From JBCDJI01 sp964351865 (GTDB lineage: Bacteria > Verrucomicrobiota > Verrucomicrobiia > Methylacidiphilales > JBCBYL01): a stretch of 64,000 nt of DNA. Below the pieces are notes generated by a model. It had not been told where the DNA came from and did not search any database. It was given only the letters and a program-made list of their open reading frames with translations. The DNA is taken from assembly GCA_964351865.1 (NCBI GenBank), contig CAYGPJ010000002.1:62001-126000 (forward strand), given 5' to 3'. Shown here piece by piece: positions 1 to 8,800 of this stretch (within the stretch, counting starts at the first letter, position 1; each line of letters starts with the position of its first letter). A program made the translations under genes and the position numbers.

Positions 1-1735
1 GTAACAGATACCATTTCGGACGATTCCAACTGGCGCGTAATGCGCTGGCATCAGACACTACCGCAGTGCCTTCGTTTTCTCTGCCGTCCAGGAACACCAC
101 CAAATCTAGTTGGCGATCCGGCTGATCGAATTCGCGATCAAATTTAATCACCAGATGATTGGGAGGGAGTAACGGACGACCATTTATCATTACGGTTTCC
201 AAATCCAGTCCCTTACAGCCCGAATAGGCTTTATAGACTAATTCGGAACAGACCAGTTCACTGTCAGTGGCAAAATCAAAATTATAATCGTAAGGCCGAC
301 CATGGTAGGACAAGGCTCGCAGGATAGCTTGCCAGGTATCTTCTAAAGAGACATTCGGACGCAATACCGCCAGCGCATCGGCTCCACCGCTCTGGACCAG
401 TGTCGTTAATACCACCCCTGGCGCAATCGCTTCAATGATGCAGGGCCGATCCCCACTCTCATTGACTCTGGTGAGTTCGGCATATCGTTCAGGATAGGTG
501 TTCTTGATGATTTCTCCGGGTAGCTGCCCAGCCAGTATCTCCATGCCTGCGAAAACGGTATTCATCTCTTCAATGCTTCCCAAATATAATGCCGCATGCG
601 GCCAGTAGCCTGGAATTCCTAAATTCGTGGCATACCAGTTTCTGCGCTGAACCATGATATCGCCGGGGCGCAGTTGCGGTGCAATCTGCTCTAGTAACGG
701 ACGTTTAATCAAATTGGGACGATCTTTAAAGCGAATATGACTCATCCCCAGCGCAATCTTCTTCTGCACCGGCAACCAACCTTCAAAAGCTTTTGCCTCC
801 AACTGAATCAGCGGTTTATCCACAAAGCGTTGCGGTTTCCCCACTAACTTGCGGTCCACATGATCGATCGCCTCTGCCAACTGCTCTTGTATATTCCCCG
901 GATTACCCATCTCATCTCGCATCAACCTGAGATACGCCACTCCCGCATGGTAGCGGAGTAAGGTGCGAGGATGGACCGTTCGTTTTTGAAAATTCCGATA
1001 GGTGCCGGCAGGAATGCCGCGAGCCTGGTCGGGCTCGTTCAATAGCGATTGCATGAACTGATTATCAGACACCAGTTCATCTAAATACAGACTGGCTCGG
1101 TATTGCGCTACATAGGCGCCGAAGGCAATTCCGAACGACTTGGCATGTAACTCAGGCTTTTTACGAATCGAAATCTGAGCAAATCCCTTATACTGCTCTT
1201 TGATGATATCAAACTCGTACATGGCATCCACGTAACGCTTCCATACGTCACGAATATGCTGGTTGAGTTTCGGCGTCATCTCACCGATTTGGACTGCAAA
1301 AAGATTCTGCTGCTGCATCTCCCCATACGCCTCACGCAGATTGGCATCTAAGGTCAGGATCAGTTCCCGATCTCTTCTGATTTGTTGATGCAGTTCCGTA
1401 TCGCTCAGATCCAGCAGTGGCGACCGTTCCACTGGAACCAGCACCCACAGCAAATAGGCCCCCACTCCAAAAACGATTGCGGAGACGCACAGGTTGCGAT
1501 TCTGTCGCCATCCGTCCTTCACCCGCTTACCATGTCGCTGCAACGACTGAGCATGATGCCGTAACGATAAACAAAATAATATCAGACTGGCACTATAGAC
1601 CCCCAAAGCTAGGCCTCGGTGATACGGAAAACCAACCTTCATTACCAATAAGATAAAACTCACAGCAAAAAAGAGCACACTGAGTAAAAATAAATAGCGC
1701 TTCTTTACCTTATCTAGCTGACTCACCGATTTCAT
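1..1735 (-). CDS. Membrane-anchored permuted papain-like (YiiX/NlpC-P60 type) protein, C-terminus outside the window
   Basis: The reading frame is open from the ATG at 1735 to the window edge, about 578 residues, with no stop. The N-terminus has three hydrophobic segments (roughly residues 13-35, 43-60 and 85-105), then a long helical region. The last third resembles the circularly permuted papain-like fold of YiiX-type proteins: PGDIMVQRRNW, then PHAALYLG with the His, and later LVCSELVYKAY with the Cys. His before Cys is the permuted order known for that family, whose members act on amide or ester bonds in peptidoglycan or lipids. The substrate here is unknown. It starts 13 bases after the cobA-hemD stop and is probably the last gene of that operon. 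Family placement rests on motifs only. Confidence 0.72.
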   Translation of the reverse strand, partial: MKSVSQLDKVKKRYLFLLSVLFFAVSFILLVMKVGFPYHRGLALGVYSASLILFCLSLRHHAQSLQRHGKRVKDGWRQNRNLCVSAIVFGVGAYLLWVLVPVERSPLLDLSDTELHQQIRRDRELILTLDANLREAYGEMQQQNLFAVQIGEMTPKLNQHIRDVWKRYVDAMYEFDIIKEQYKGFAQISIRKKPELHAKSFGIAFGAYVAQYRASLYLDELVSDNQFMQSLLNEPDQARGIPAGTYRNFQKRTVHPRTLLRYHAGVAYLRLMRDEMGNPGNIQEQLAEAIDHVDRKLVGKPQRFVDKPLIQLEAKAFEGWLPVQKKIALGMSHIRFKDRPNLIKRPLLEQIAPQLRPGDIMVQRRNWYATNLGIPGYWPHAALYLGSIEEMNTVFAGMEILAGQLPGEIIKNTYPERYAELTRVNESGDRPCIIEAIAPGVVLTTLVQSGGADALAVLRPNVSLEDTWQAILRALSYHGRPYDYNFDFATDSELVCSELVYKAYSGCKGLDLETVMINGRPLLPPNHLVIKFDREFDQPDRQLDLVVFLDGRENEGTAVVSDASALRASWNRPKWYLL

Positions 1736-1748
1736 CAAATTAAGCGAT

Positions 1749-3254
1749 CTAACCAATCGTTTGCTCAACGATGGTTTGCACCATCAACTCCAATTTACTT
1801 TCCGCCGGCACGGCAACACAACTCCACCCCAGCCGTTCCATTTCCTGCTGCGTGACCGGACCGATGGCAGCGCAGCGTGTGGCGGCATGATCCTGATTCA
1901 GCTCTGGAAATGCGCGATGAAAAGCCCGGACGGCAGAACCGCTACAAAAGGTCACCCAATCGGCACCCTGCTCACGGTAAATCTCTGCAGCCACAGATCG
2001 CTCATCCACCTCTTCACGGGTTGCATATACCTCTAATCGTCCCGTTGAAATGTTTGCCTGCCGGAGTGCTGACTCAAAATCTGATGCCGCCAGATTACCG
2101 CAAACATACAACACTTTGCCTGTCGTTTGAGATTGAGGCCATTCCTGCCCCATGATTGCCGAGCGATAAGTTGATGGCATAAAGTCCACTTTCAAGTGAT
2201 AGGCCTCTAATGCCGCTGCGGTCGAGGGTCCGACGGCCGCCAGGTTCACTGATCCTAGATCGCGCAGATCATGTTCCCGGCAGTAAGCATCCAGAAAATG
2301 CTGCACGCCATTACTGCTGCTGAATGCCAGCCACTCACAGGCTTCAATCGTGGTTTGAATGTCGGCCGGTAGAGGCAAAGGATGAATGGAAATAGTGGGA
2401 ATTTCCAATACTTCCGCACCCAACTCTCTTAGCATGATTCGTAACGATGCATTCTGCTCACGCGACCGAGTCACGACCACCCGCTTGCCAAACAGCGGCC
2501 TGGCTTCAAACCACTTCAGACGCTTGCGCAGCGATGCGGTTTTACCGATCACCACAATCGCGGGAGAGCTTAAGCCCGCCTGTTCGACCTGAGATGCGAG
2601 GTCTGCCAGTGTGCCAAATACGCCGCGCTGGTGAGTCCGTGTACCCCATTGAATAAAGGCGGCAGGAGTTGCCGCGTCCAACCCGGCTTGGTGCAATCGA
2701 TCCAACCAAAGTTCCAGTGAACGTGCGCCCATGAAAACCACCAGCGTTCCCTCCAACTTGGCCAAGGTCTCCCATTCCACGCGTGTGCGTGCCGAATCAT
2801 CACGCTCGTGTGCCGTGACAAAGGTAACATGTGAAGCCCACTCACGATGTGTTAAAGGAATACCAGCATAGGCAGGAACGGCGGTTCCAGCAGTCACCCC
2901 GGGAATCACCTCAAAGCCGTAACCCGCCTGATCGACCACTTCCATTTCCTCGCCACCTCGGGCAAAGACAAACGGATCCCCTCCCTTCAAGCGTCCGACA
3001 ATCTGTCCTGCTCGCAAATGCTGCAGAATCGTCTCGTGAATTTGATCTTGGGATAAATGGTGTCGTCCCGAACGTTTTCCGGCAAAAATCCGTTCACACT
3101 CAGGACGACAATGATCCAGAATGGCTTCATTCACCAAACTGTCGTAGATGACCACATCCACCAACCCCAGCACCTCCTGCGCCCTGACGGTCAACAGTCC
3201 GGGATCACCGGGACCAGCTCCAATCAGATAGCATTGCACCCGCGGGGATTTCAT
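1749..3254 (-). CDS. Uroporphyrinogen-III C-methyltransferase / uroporphyrinogen-III synthase fusion
   Basis: This 501-residue protein joins two tetrapyrrole enzymes. Residues 1 to about 245 are a SUMT/CobA methyltransferase: GAGPGDPGLLT near the N-terminus, GRLKGGDPFVFARGG around residue 90, and SPAIVVIGK at the domain end. These enzymes use S-adenosylmethionine to make precorrin-2 for siroheme or cobalamin. Residues from about 255 to the end (GKRVVVTRSREQ onward) are a HemD uroporphyrinogen-III synthase, which cyclises hydroxymethylbilane. The gene starts 18 bases after hemC, so consecutive steps are co-expressed. Such CobA-HemD fusions are known in several phyla. The enzyme is cytoplasmic, and both halves look full length. 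Confidence 0.93.
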   Translation of the reverse strand: MKSPRVQCYLIGAGPGDPGLLTVRAQEVLGLVDVVIYDSLVNEAILDHCRPECERIFAGKRSGRHHLSQDQIHETILQHLRAGQIVGRLKGGDPFVFARGGEEMEVVDQAGYGFEVIPGVTAGTAVPAYAGIPLTHREWASHVTFVTAHERDDSARTRVEWETLAKLEGTLVVFMGARSLELWLDRLHQAGLDAATPAAFIQWGTRTHQRGVFGTLADLASQVEQAGLSSPAIVVIGKTASLRKRLKWFEARPLFGKRVVVTRSREQNASLRIMLRELGAEVLEIPTISIHPLPLPADIQTTIEACEWLAFSSSNGVQHFLDAYCREHDLRDLGSVNLAAVGPSTAAALEAYHLKVDFMPSTYRSAIMGQEWPQSQTTGKVLYVCGNLAASDFESALRQANISTGRLEVYATREEVDERSVAAEIYREQGADWVTFCSGSAVRAFHRAFPELNQDHAATRCAAIGPVTQQEMERLGWSCVAVPAESKLELMVQTIVEQTIG

Positions 3255-3272
3255 AAAGGGAGTATAGGTTGA

Positions 3273-4193
3273 TCAGGACTGAAACTGAATAGCCAATTTC
3301 TGAGCGATTTGTTCCGGTTCGTCTAGGGATCCCGTCACCTCTGCACGTCTGGCCGATTGGGCGTCGTTTTCATCGAAATAGTAAACCGCCTGCATCGTCA
3401 GCGTTCCATCCGAATGAGGGGTGGCCAAAGCCCCCAGGGGTTCCTGGCATCCGGCATCCATCGCCGCCAGAAAAGCTCGCTCGGCCGCAATGGACTGATA
3501 AGTCACATAATCACTGATCGATTCAATAATATGCACCACCTCCTGATCATTTTCGCGGCACTGTAATGCTAATGCCCCCTGCCCCGGTGCCGGTATCATT
3601 TCTGCCACACTTAAGCATTTTACTGAACAGTCGGCCAACTCAGGTGAAAGTCGATCCAGCCCCGCCTGCGCCAGAATCAATGCTGCGGCCTGCGGATGCT
3701 CCTGAAGTTTGCGAATCCGCGTATCAATGTTGCCGCGAATAGGTTGAACCTCGTGTTGTGGAAACTTTTCCTGCCATTGTAGTCGACGTCGAATACTGCC
3801 CGTTAAAATGACTGCCGATGCATCTGCTGCCAGCGATTGTCCCGCACGCACCACCAGCACATCCAGCGGGGAACGGCGTGGTGGTGTGCCTGCCAACACC
3901 AACCCGGCAGGCATCCCCACTCCCAGATCTTTGCAACTGTGCACTGCGATGTCCGCCTCTTGATTCAGCAGCACTTCTTCAATTTCTCGCGTAAAGATAT
4001 TTTTGGTAATGTTCGCATCTTTGACGGCAGCCGCTTGCACCTGCATTTGGTCGCCAGTCGTTTTGACCACACAAGTCTCAAAAGTTAAATCAGGAAAGGC
4101 CTGCTGCATCGCTTCGACCACATGTCCGGTCTGAGTTAAAGCCAGACGACTGCCACGCGTCGCGATTCGTATCGTTCTTTTCTCAGTCATCAA
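3273..4193 (-). CDS. hemC: Hydroxymethylbilane synthase (porphobilinogen deaminase)
   Basis: This 306-residue protein condenses four porphobilinogen molecules into hydroxymethylbilane, the substrate of the HemD domain encoded just downstream. Visible signatures are the N-terminal IRIATRGSRLALTQ, the VHSCKDL segment, GSIRRRLQW, and the loop AMDAGCQEPLGA, whose Cys249 is expected to carry the dipyrromethane cofactor. The length matches the family (about 300 to 320). Either of two adjacent ATGs (4193 or 4190) could be the start. It lies 12 bases after the preceding small exported-protein gene and 18 bases before cobA-hemD, so it is almost certainly in the same operon. Confidence 0.96.
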   Translation of the reverse strand: MMTEKRTIRIATRGSRLALTQTGHVVEAMQQAFPDLTFETCVVKTTGDQMQVQAAAVKDANITKNIFTREIEEVLLNQEADIAVHSCKDLGVGMPAGLVLAGTPPRRSPLDVLVVRAGQSLAADASAVILTGSIRRRLQWQEKFPQHEVQPIRGNIDTRIRKLQEHPQAAALILAQAGLDRLSPELADCSVKCLSVAEMIPAPGQGALALQCRENDQEVVHIIESISDYVTYQSIAAERAFLAAMDAGCQEPLGALATPHSDGTLTMQAVYYFDENDAQSARRAEVTGSLDEPEQIAQKLAIQFQS

Positions 4194-4205
4194 CTCGCAC
4201 CTCGG

Positions 4206-4757
4206 TTATTTTTTCTGTGCCAGTAACTGCCGGACAGTCGCTGGCAATTCTTGCATGCGCGTCAGGTCCTCCCAGCGTTTCACCTCTTTGCCGTCCGAGA
4301 AAATAAGCACCCGTAAGGCATCCTTCGGTTCGAGCCAACCTAGCGCGATACAGGCTTCTCCTTTGAAATCAGCGATTGCACTGACATCCGGTCGTCCCTC
4401 TTTTTCAAGGTCGCGACCGGGAATGGCAGGCAATACCTTGAACTTCTCCAGCAGATCGCGCTGCATGCGACGTTTGGTGTAACCTGGTGCCCAGTCTGCC
4501 ATGGTATTTCTCAAATCGACCAACACCATAAACTGGAATCCGGACTCACCCACAAACTCATGCAGCAGTAGGCCCGCTTCCCGCGTCCGATCCTGTACCT
4601 TGGGATTACTATAAACGACTACCGCTACTCCTTGTGGTGGATTTAAGACACGCTCAATTTCGAAGGCATCAACCGCGCGCACCTCTCCCTTTACCGCGGC
4701 AAGCGAGCCTGCCGCAGTGATAAACAAACCTGATATGATGAGCCAACTTAGTTTCAT
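4206..4757 (-). CDS. Small exported protein of unknown function, possible thioredoxin-like fold
   Basis: This 183-residue protein begins with a clear signal peptide (MKLSWLIISGLFITAAGSLA). The mature part starts a putative alternating beta/alpha domain (GVAVVVYSNPKVQDRTREAG, then FQFMVLVDLRN) and has a late VLIFSDGKEVKRWEDL segment. The pattern is reminiscent of thioredoxin-like periplasmic proteins such as YtfJ, but there is no CXXC motif, so a redox role is not supported. The start codon overlaps the stop of the upstream RlmI-like gene in an ATGA, and hemC follows after 12 bases. Its role in heme synthesis, if any, is unknown. Confidence 0.7.
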   Translation of the reverse strand: MKLSWLIISGLFITAAGSLAAVKGEVRAVDAFEIERVLNPPQGVAVVVYSNPKVQDRTREAGLLLHEFVGESGFQFMVLVDLRNTMADWAPGYTKRRMQRDLLEKFKVLPAIPGRDLEKEGRPDVSAIADFKGEACIALGWLEPKDALRVLIFSDGKEVKRWEDLTRMQELPATVRQLLAQKK

Positions 4758-6007
4758 CGCCTTATCTCAAGGATATAGCCTCTCAGATATTCACTTTCAG
4801 GAAAGCCCAGAATTACCGGATGATCCACCGGCTGGAAGCATTGCTCCAGAATTCGCACCTCCACCCCGGCATCGGTGGCGGCATCCTCCAGCAGCTTTAA
4901 AAACATATCATCACCCACGTGATGCGAGCAAGTATAGGTCGCCAGAATTCCGCCATCGGTCAGCGATTGAAAGGCACGCAGATTCAACTCTTTGTAACCA
5001 CGCAGCGCTCCAGTCAGGCTGCGCTTATTGGGTGCAAAAGGCGGCGGATCCAAAATGATCAGATCCCACTTTTCCGACTTCTTGCTGGAAAAATAATCGA
5101 AGACATTAGCTTCCTCTAATTTGAGCTGCAGCTGATTTTCGTCCGCATTCTTTTGAGCGGCCGCTAAGGCCGACGTTGAGCTGTCGACGCAGGCTACCTC
5201 TGAGGCACCGGCTTGGGCGCAGGCCAGACCGAAGCCACCCTCGTTACTGAACGTATCCAAGACGCGACGTCCCTTGGCATAGGCCGCCACTTTGCCATAT
5301 TGTTCCACCTGATCCAGATAGAGGCCAGTCTTGTGTCCACTTTGCCAATCCATCCACATCCGGATGCCATAGACGTTCACCCACTGGCCGGATGGTTCAC
5401 CCGAGCCATGTAAAATCTCATTTACTCTGGGCAGCCCCTCCTTTTCACGCACCGGAGCATCATTACGGGTCACGATCCGCTCCGGATTCAACTCGCGTTG
5501 GCAAATGGCCACGATGTCGCTCAGCCAACGATCAATCCCCAGCGTCAGCGTCTGAATCACCAGCCATGAGCCATAGCGGTCAATAATCAGCCCCGGCAAC
5601 CCGTCAGAATCCGACCAGACCAGTCGAATGACATCATGACGGCCGGTATCCTGAAATCCCTTTCGCAGTGCGAAAGCTCGCAGCAAGAGCTTATCCAACG
5701 TATTCAGATTAAATTCTTCCTTACCCGGCACGCAACGGCGCCAGATCAGCTTAGAGCGGCTGTTAAAAAATCCACTCCCCAGAAAGCGGCCTCGCTTATC
5801 GCGGCAAAGCACCACCTCTCCGTCCATGCCAGTCGGAATCTCTCCTTCAATTTCTCCAGTAAAGACCCATGGATGGCGAACGGGACGCTTGCGAGCATCT
5901 CTCTGTTTAATACGTATGGTTTTCAATGAGCTAAAAGCGTAGCGCTCTCCGAGGTGCTGACAAGGATGTTGAGTTGGGAGCCCGGGAATTACATTACCTT
6001 TAACCAT
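4754..6007 (-). CDS. Class I SAM-dependent rRNA methyltransferase, RlmI/RlmK family
   Basis: The protein has 417 residues from the ATG at 6007. A PUA-like RNA-binding region (about 29 to 110, with RHPWVFTGEIEGEIP) precedes a Rossmann methyltransferase domain. That domain has the SAM-binding VLDTFSNEGGFGLACA and the catalytic-type motif LDPPPFAP. Proteins with this order methylate cytosine in 23S rRNA (RlmI, position 1962 in E. coli). The conserved family sequence starts at about residue 28 (LKTIRIKQRDARKR), so the first 27 residues may be untranslated, with a TTG at 5926 as the alternative. It is the first gene of the heme operon, overlapping the next gene by 4 bases. Confidence 0.88.
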   Translation of the reverse strand: MVKGNVIPGLPTQHPCQHLGERYAFSSLKTIRIKQRDARKRPVRHPWVFTGEIEGEIPTGMDGEVVLCRDKRGRFLGSGFFNSRSKLIWRRCVPGKEEFNLNTLDKLLLRAFALRKGFQDTGRHDVIRLVWSDSDGLPGLIIDRYGSWLVIQTLTLGIDRWLSDIVAICQRELNPERIVTRNDAPVREKEGLPRVNEILHGSGEPSGQWVNVYGIRMWMDWQSGHKTGLYLDQVEQYGKVAAYAKGRRVLDTFSNEGGFGLACAQAGASEVACVDSSTSALAAAQKNADENQLQLKLEEANVFDYFSSKKSEKWDLIILDPPPFAPNKRSLTGALRGYKELNLRAFQSLTDGGILATYTCSHHVGDDMFLKLLEDAATDAGVEVRILEQCFQPVDHPVILGFPESEYLRGYILEIRR

Positions 6008-6442
6008 TGGGGCAGCTGATTGATTCTATCAGGACGAAGCATAAAGTGCTGTGCTTAGCGAAGACAAAGCTGCTTTGAAAAATAAATGGGAGCGGGACTC
6101 GTATCAACTAAAGTTTATGGCGTCCTACAAAGCCAATCATAAGAATGACTTTAAGATTTAAAAAGGATTCCAGACTTTGATTGCAATGGGAGTGACGTTG
6201 TATTTTTCGGGAATTTGAGCGTTTTCGAATTATCTTCTTACACTGATCAAGGTGGCCCACGATAGGGGACGGAGTAATTTTTTCCTGTCACCCTGTTTTG
6301 AAAGGCGAATACCGCTTGCACGGAAAATATTACTCCGTCCCCTATCGTTCAGCACTTTGGTGAATCGATACAGAATGTAGCTGGCTCGTCCGGCAGTTGC
6401 AGGAGAGTTTACACTTGATTCAAAACCGCTCTACAGCCCCCT
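6008..6442. other. Intergenic region holding one family A palindromic repeat
   Basis: This gap of about 435 bases lies between a methyltransferase start and the 3' end of a PAS-protein gene, both on the minus strand. No convincing coding sequence is present. The only clear structure is the family A element at 6260-6347, listed separately. The promoter of the heme operon probably lies in the first 200 bases, but no promoter match is clear enough to place it. Confidence 0.6.
6260..6347. repeat. Family A palindromic element (REP-like), 88 bases
   Basis: The ends form a perfect inverted repeat of 19 bases, CGATAGGGGACGGAGTAAT at 6260-6278 and its complement at 6329-6347, around a 50-base unique centre. 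The flanks are asymmetric and also conserved: GGCCCA on the left and TTCAGCACTTT on the right. The same layout occurs at 34249-34338, and in inverted orientation at 26483-26532. The design resembles REP elements mobilised by REP-associated tyrosine (IS200-like) transposases. No such transposase gene is in this window, so mobilisation is an inference. Confidence 0.85.
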
Positions 6443-7027
6443 TTACTTGGTGGACTGAGACTTTTTATCTCTATTCCCCGTCACTAACGCAGATTCAGAT
6501 TCCAGAAACTTTAAATTTCTATTGGGATCAATCAGTAATCCAGTTTCGTCATCTACCGCGAGTTTTTGAGTTTCCATCGGCTCCCAATCGGGTGCCGGTG
6601 CTGCATGGGCTCGGCGCAACCAAGCTGCGCATTTCCTGAATAGTGGAATTCTTTTCCATCCGTGAATCCTAGTCTCACGCTGATAGACAATAAACTGATC
6701 CACTTCTTTAGTGGTTGAATTTAAAACGGGGATCACGGTCACCAACACTTCATAAGGATGCCGCTGCTTGTGATAATAGGTCATCGGCAGTTTGCTGACC
6801 CCGGCCCCTCGCATGATACCATGATTGATTTTGCAGATGCTGTAGCTCTTGGTTTCTGGTCCACGCAAGATGTTCTGAATTTGATCTCCAATGACTTCAC
6901 TTCCGCTATAACCGGAAAGCAGTCGGAAGGAATGGTTCACCCAATCGATACAGCCCAACCGATCACAGACTAATACAGCATTCAGGCAATCCTGCTCAGC
7001 CTCAGAATAAAACTCATCCGCCAGCAT
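6443..7027 (-). CDS. Stand-alone PAS-domain protein
   Basis: The protein has 194 residues. Residues about 15 to 125 look like a PAS sensor domain: NAVLVCDRLGCIDWVNHSFR followed by LSGYSGSEVIGDQ, then PYEVLVTVIPVLN. The C-terminal 70 residues (FRKCAAWLRRAHAA onward) carry no recognisable output domain: no histidine kinase, GGDEF or HTH motif is visible. It may be a short signalling adaptor or the remnant of a longer sensor. A family A repeat lies 95 bases past its stop, so truncation by rearrangement is possible but not shown. It diverges from hflX, with a palindrome in the shared upstream region. Confidence 0.75.
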   Translation of the reverse strand: MLADEFYSEAEQDCLNAVLVCDRLGCIDWVNHSFRLLSGYSGSEVIGDQIQNILRGPETKSYSICKINHGIMRGAGVSKLPMTYYHKQRHPYEVLVTVIPVLNSTTKEVDQFIVYQRETRIHGWKRIPLFRKCAAWLRRAHAAPAPDWEPMETQKLAVDDETGLLIDPNRNLKFLESESALVTGNRDKKSQSTK

Positions 7028-7137
7028 AAAGCTATTATAACTATTAATATCATAAAATCAAACTCATAAAACACATAAGGTTACCTAATTCTTTAGCTTC
7101 TAATAATTGGAAGCCTGTGACCCCAATTAAAAATAGC

Positions 7138-7159
7138 AACTATCTCACCTGAGATAGTT
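7138..7159. promoter_or_regulatory. Palindrome with 10-base arms between the divergent PAS and hflX genes
   Basis: AACTATCTCA at 7138-7147 is followed by CC and then its exact complement TGAGATAGTT at 7150-7159. It lies 110 bases upstream of the PAS gene start and 61 bases upstream of hflX, in AT-rich DNA. A perfect palindrome with a 2-base centre in a divergent promoter region fits an operator for a dimeric regulator. As a cruciform it is equally possible. No regulator is identified. Confidence 0.5.
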
Positions 7160-7220
7160 CGAATTATCGTGTCAGATTCCCTCGTCGCCTTTAGATATTC
7201 TGTTAATCTTTTCCCCTGTT

Positions 7221-8498
7221 GTGTTTGAAATAAAAGAAAAGCCGAAAGTTGTAGAGCGCGCGCTACTGGTCAGTGTCTATCAAGAGCGCGATAAGTTGCC
7301 CCACGCCACCAGCCTGCTGGCTGAGTTGGAGGAACTGGTCAGCACGCTTGGCCTGCCAGTGCTTGCCACCCGTTGTATGCGCGTACGTGAATACAATGCC
7401 AAATTGCTACTCAGCAAAGGTAAGGCAGAGGAAGTGCTGGAGGTCGTGAAGGAATTAAAACTCGATTGTATCATTTTCGACAACGAATTGACTCCTGCTC
7501 AGCAGCGCAACTGGGAATCTTACTCGAAAGTCTGTGTCATCGACCGGCAGGAGGTTATTCTCGATATCTTCGGACAGCGGGCTCAGACCAAAGAGGCCCG
7601 ACTACAGATCCAACTGGCTCGCATGATCTATTCCATGCCAAGATTGACGCGCGCCTGGTCGCACTTAGGACAACAAGGTGGCGGTGTCGGCGCACGTGGT
7701 GAAGGTGAAACACAGCTCGAAGTCGACAGACGTATCGTGCGGAAGCAGATCGATCGCCTGAAGGCCGAACTAGGTACGGTGCGAAAACAACGTCAGACCC
7801 TGCGCCAACAACGTGAAAGAGTTCCGGTACCTCATGCCGCTATTGTCGGCTATACCAACGCGGGTAAATCTTCGCTACTGAAGCATCTCACCGGAGCCGA
7901 TGTGCTGGTGGAAAACAAACTCTTTGCCACCCTCGATACCACCACCCGCAAAATCGAATTACCCAACAACCAGCGGCTACTCCTAACCGACACCGTAGGA
8001 TTCGTGCGCAAGCTGCCCCACCTGCTGGTCGAAGCCTTCAAAGCAACGCTGGAAGAAGCCCTCACCGCTAACTTTCTCATTCACGTCATTGACGCATCCC
8101 AGCCGGATATTTTCGAAATCCATCAAACCACGATGGATGTGCTCAAAGAATTGGGCGCAGCTGAAAAAGAAATGGTGATCGTCTTAAATAAAATAGACCT
8201 GCTGGAAGACGACGCCCAAAAGCATTCTCTACACTTGCATTTTCCGGATGCCTGCTTTGTCTCAGTTCACTCCGGTGTGGGAATCGAGAACTTTCTCAAC
8301 GTCATCGCAGATATCCTGAGCCGCACCACTAGTATCCTCGATTACGCCATCCCGCATGACCGTGGCGATCTGATCGCCAAACTGCATCAGGAAGCGAATG
8401 TGATCTCGCTGGAATATCTCGACTCGCACGTTGCCCTGACGGCCTCGGTTCCACAACGCATGCGTAGTGCCTACGAAGACTTTGTCGTTGATTCATAA
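7221..8498 (+). CDS. hflX: GTPase HflX, ribosome-associated
   Basis: This 425-residue protein starts at a GTG. HflX proteins bind the 50S subunit and split stalled or stressed ribosomes. The N-terminal HflX domain (to about residue 185) includes DNELTPAQQRNWE, DRQEVILDIFGQRA and the glycine-rich QQGGGVGARGEGETQLE loop. The GTPase domain follows with the P-loop GYTNAGKSSLLKHL, the G3 motif DTVGF and the G4 motif NKID. The length is typical. The gene is monocistronic here, with a divergent PAS gene upstream and tRNA-Leu 200 bases downstream. I see no terminator in the 200-base gap. Confidence 0.95.
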   Translation: MFEIKEKPKVVERALLVSVYQERDKLPHATSLLAELEELVSTLGLPVLATRCMRVREYNAKLLLSKGKAEEVLEVVKELKLDCIIFDNELTPAQQRNWESYSKVCVIDRQEVILDIFGQRAQTKEARLQIQLARMIYSMPRLTRAWSHLGQQGGGVGARGEGETQLEVDRRIVRKQIDRLKAELGTVRKQRQTLRQQRERVPVPHAAIVGYTNAGKSSLLKHLTGADVLVENKLFATLDTTTRKIELPNNQRLLLTDTVGFVRKLPHLLVEAFKATLEEALTANFLIHVIDASQPDIFEIHQTTMDVLKELGAAEKEMVIVLNKIDLLEDDAQKHSLHLHFPDACFVSVHSGVGIENFLNVIADILSRTTSILDYAIPHDRGDLIAKLHQEANVISLEYLDSHVALTASVPQRMRSAYEDFVVDS

Positions 8499-8698
8499 CA
8501 ACCGTGCCTCCATATCCAGTTTTCGATACCATGACTTTTGACGAGTAGAGATCGCAGGTTGAAATGGTATGCGGGCTTTTTCGAGGTCAGGAGTCGTCAA
8601 CTCGGGCCAGAGCACCGTCTTGATTCCTTGGAGAAGTCTAATTGCAAAGATTTGGCCTTGCGTTTCTAAATGCTTCCCGCTTAATTCTTCCTTCTCAC

Positions 8699-8780
8699 GG
8701 GCCTGTGGTGGAATTGGCAGACACGCTAGACTTAGGATCTAGTGCCGCAAGGCGTGGGGGTTCGACTCCCTCCAGGCCCA
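8699..8780 (+). tRNA. tRNA-Leu (anticodon UAG)
   Basis: The 7-base acceptor stem GGGCCTG (8699-8705) pairs with CAGGCCC (8773-8779), and the discriminator is A at 8780. The anticodon arm is CTAGA-CTTAGGA-TCTAG, giving anticodon TAG in the gene. The variable arm is long, as expected for tRNA-Leu, and the T loop is GGTTCGACTCC. The 3' CCA is not encoded. Confidence 0.96.
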
Positions 8781-8800
8781 TTTCCTTGCTTTTGCTTTTA

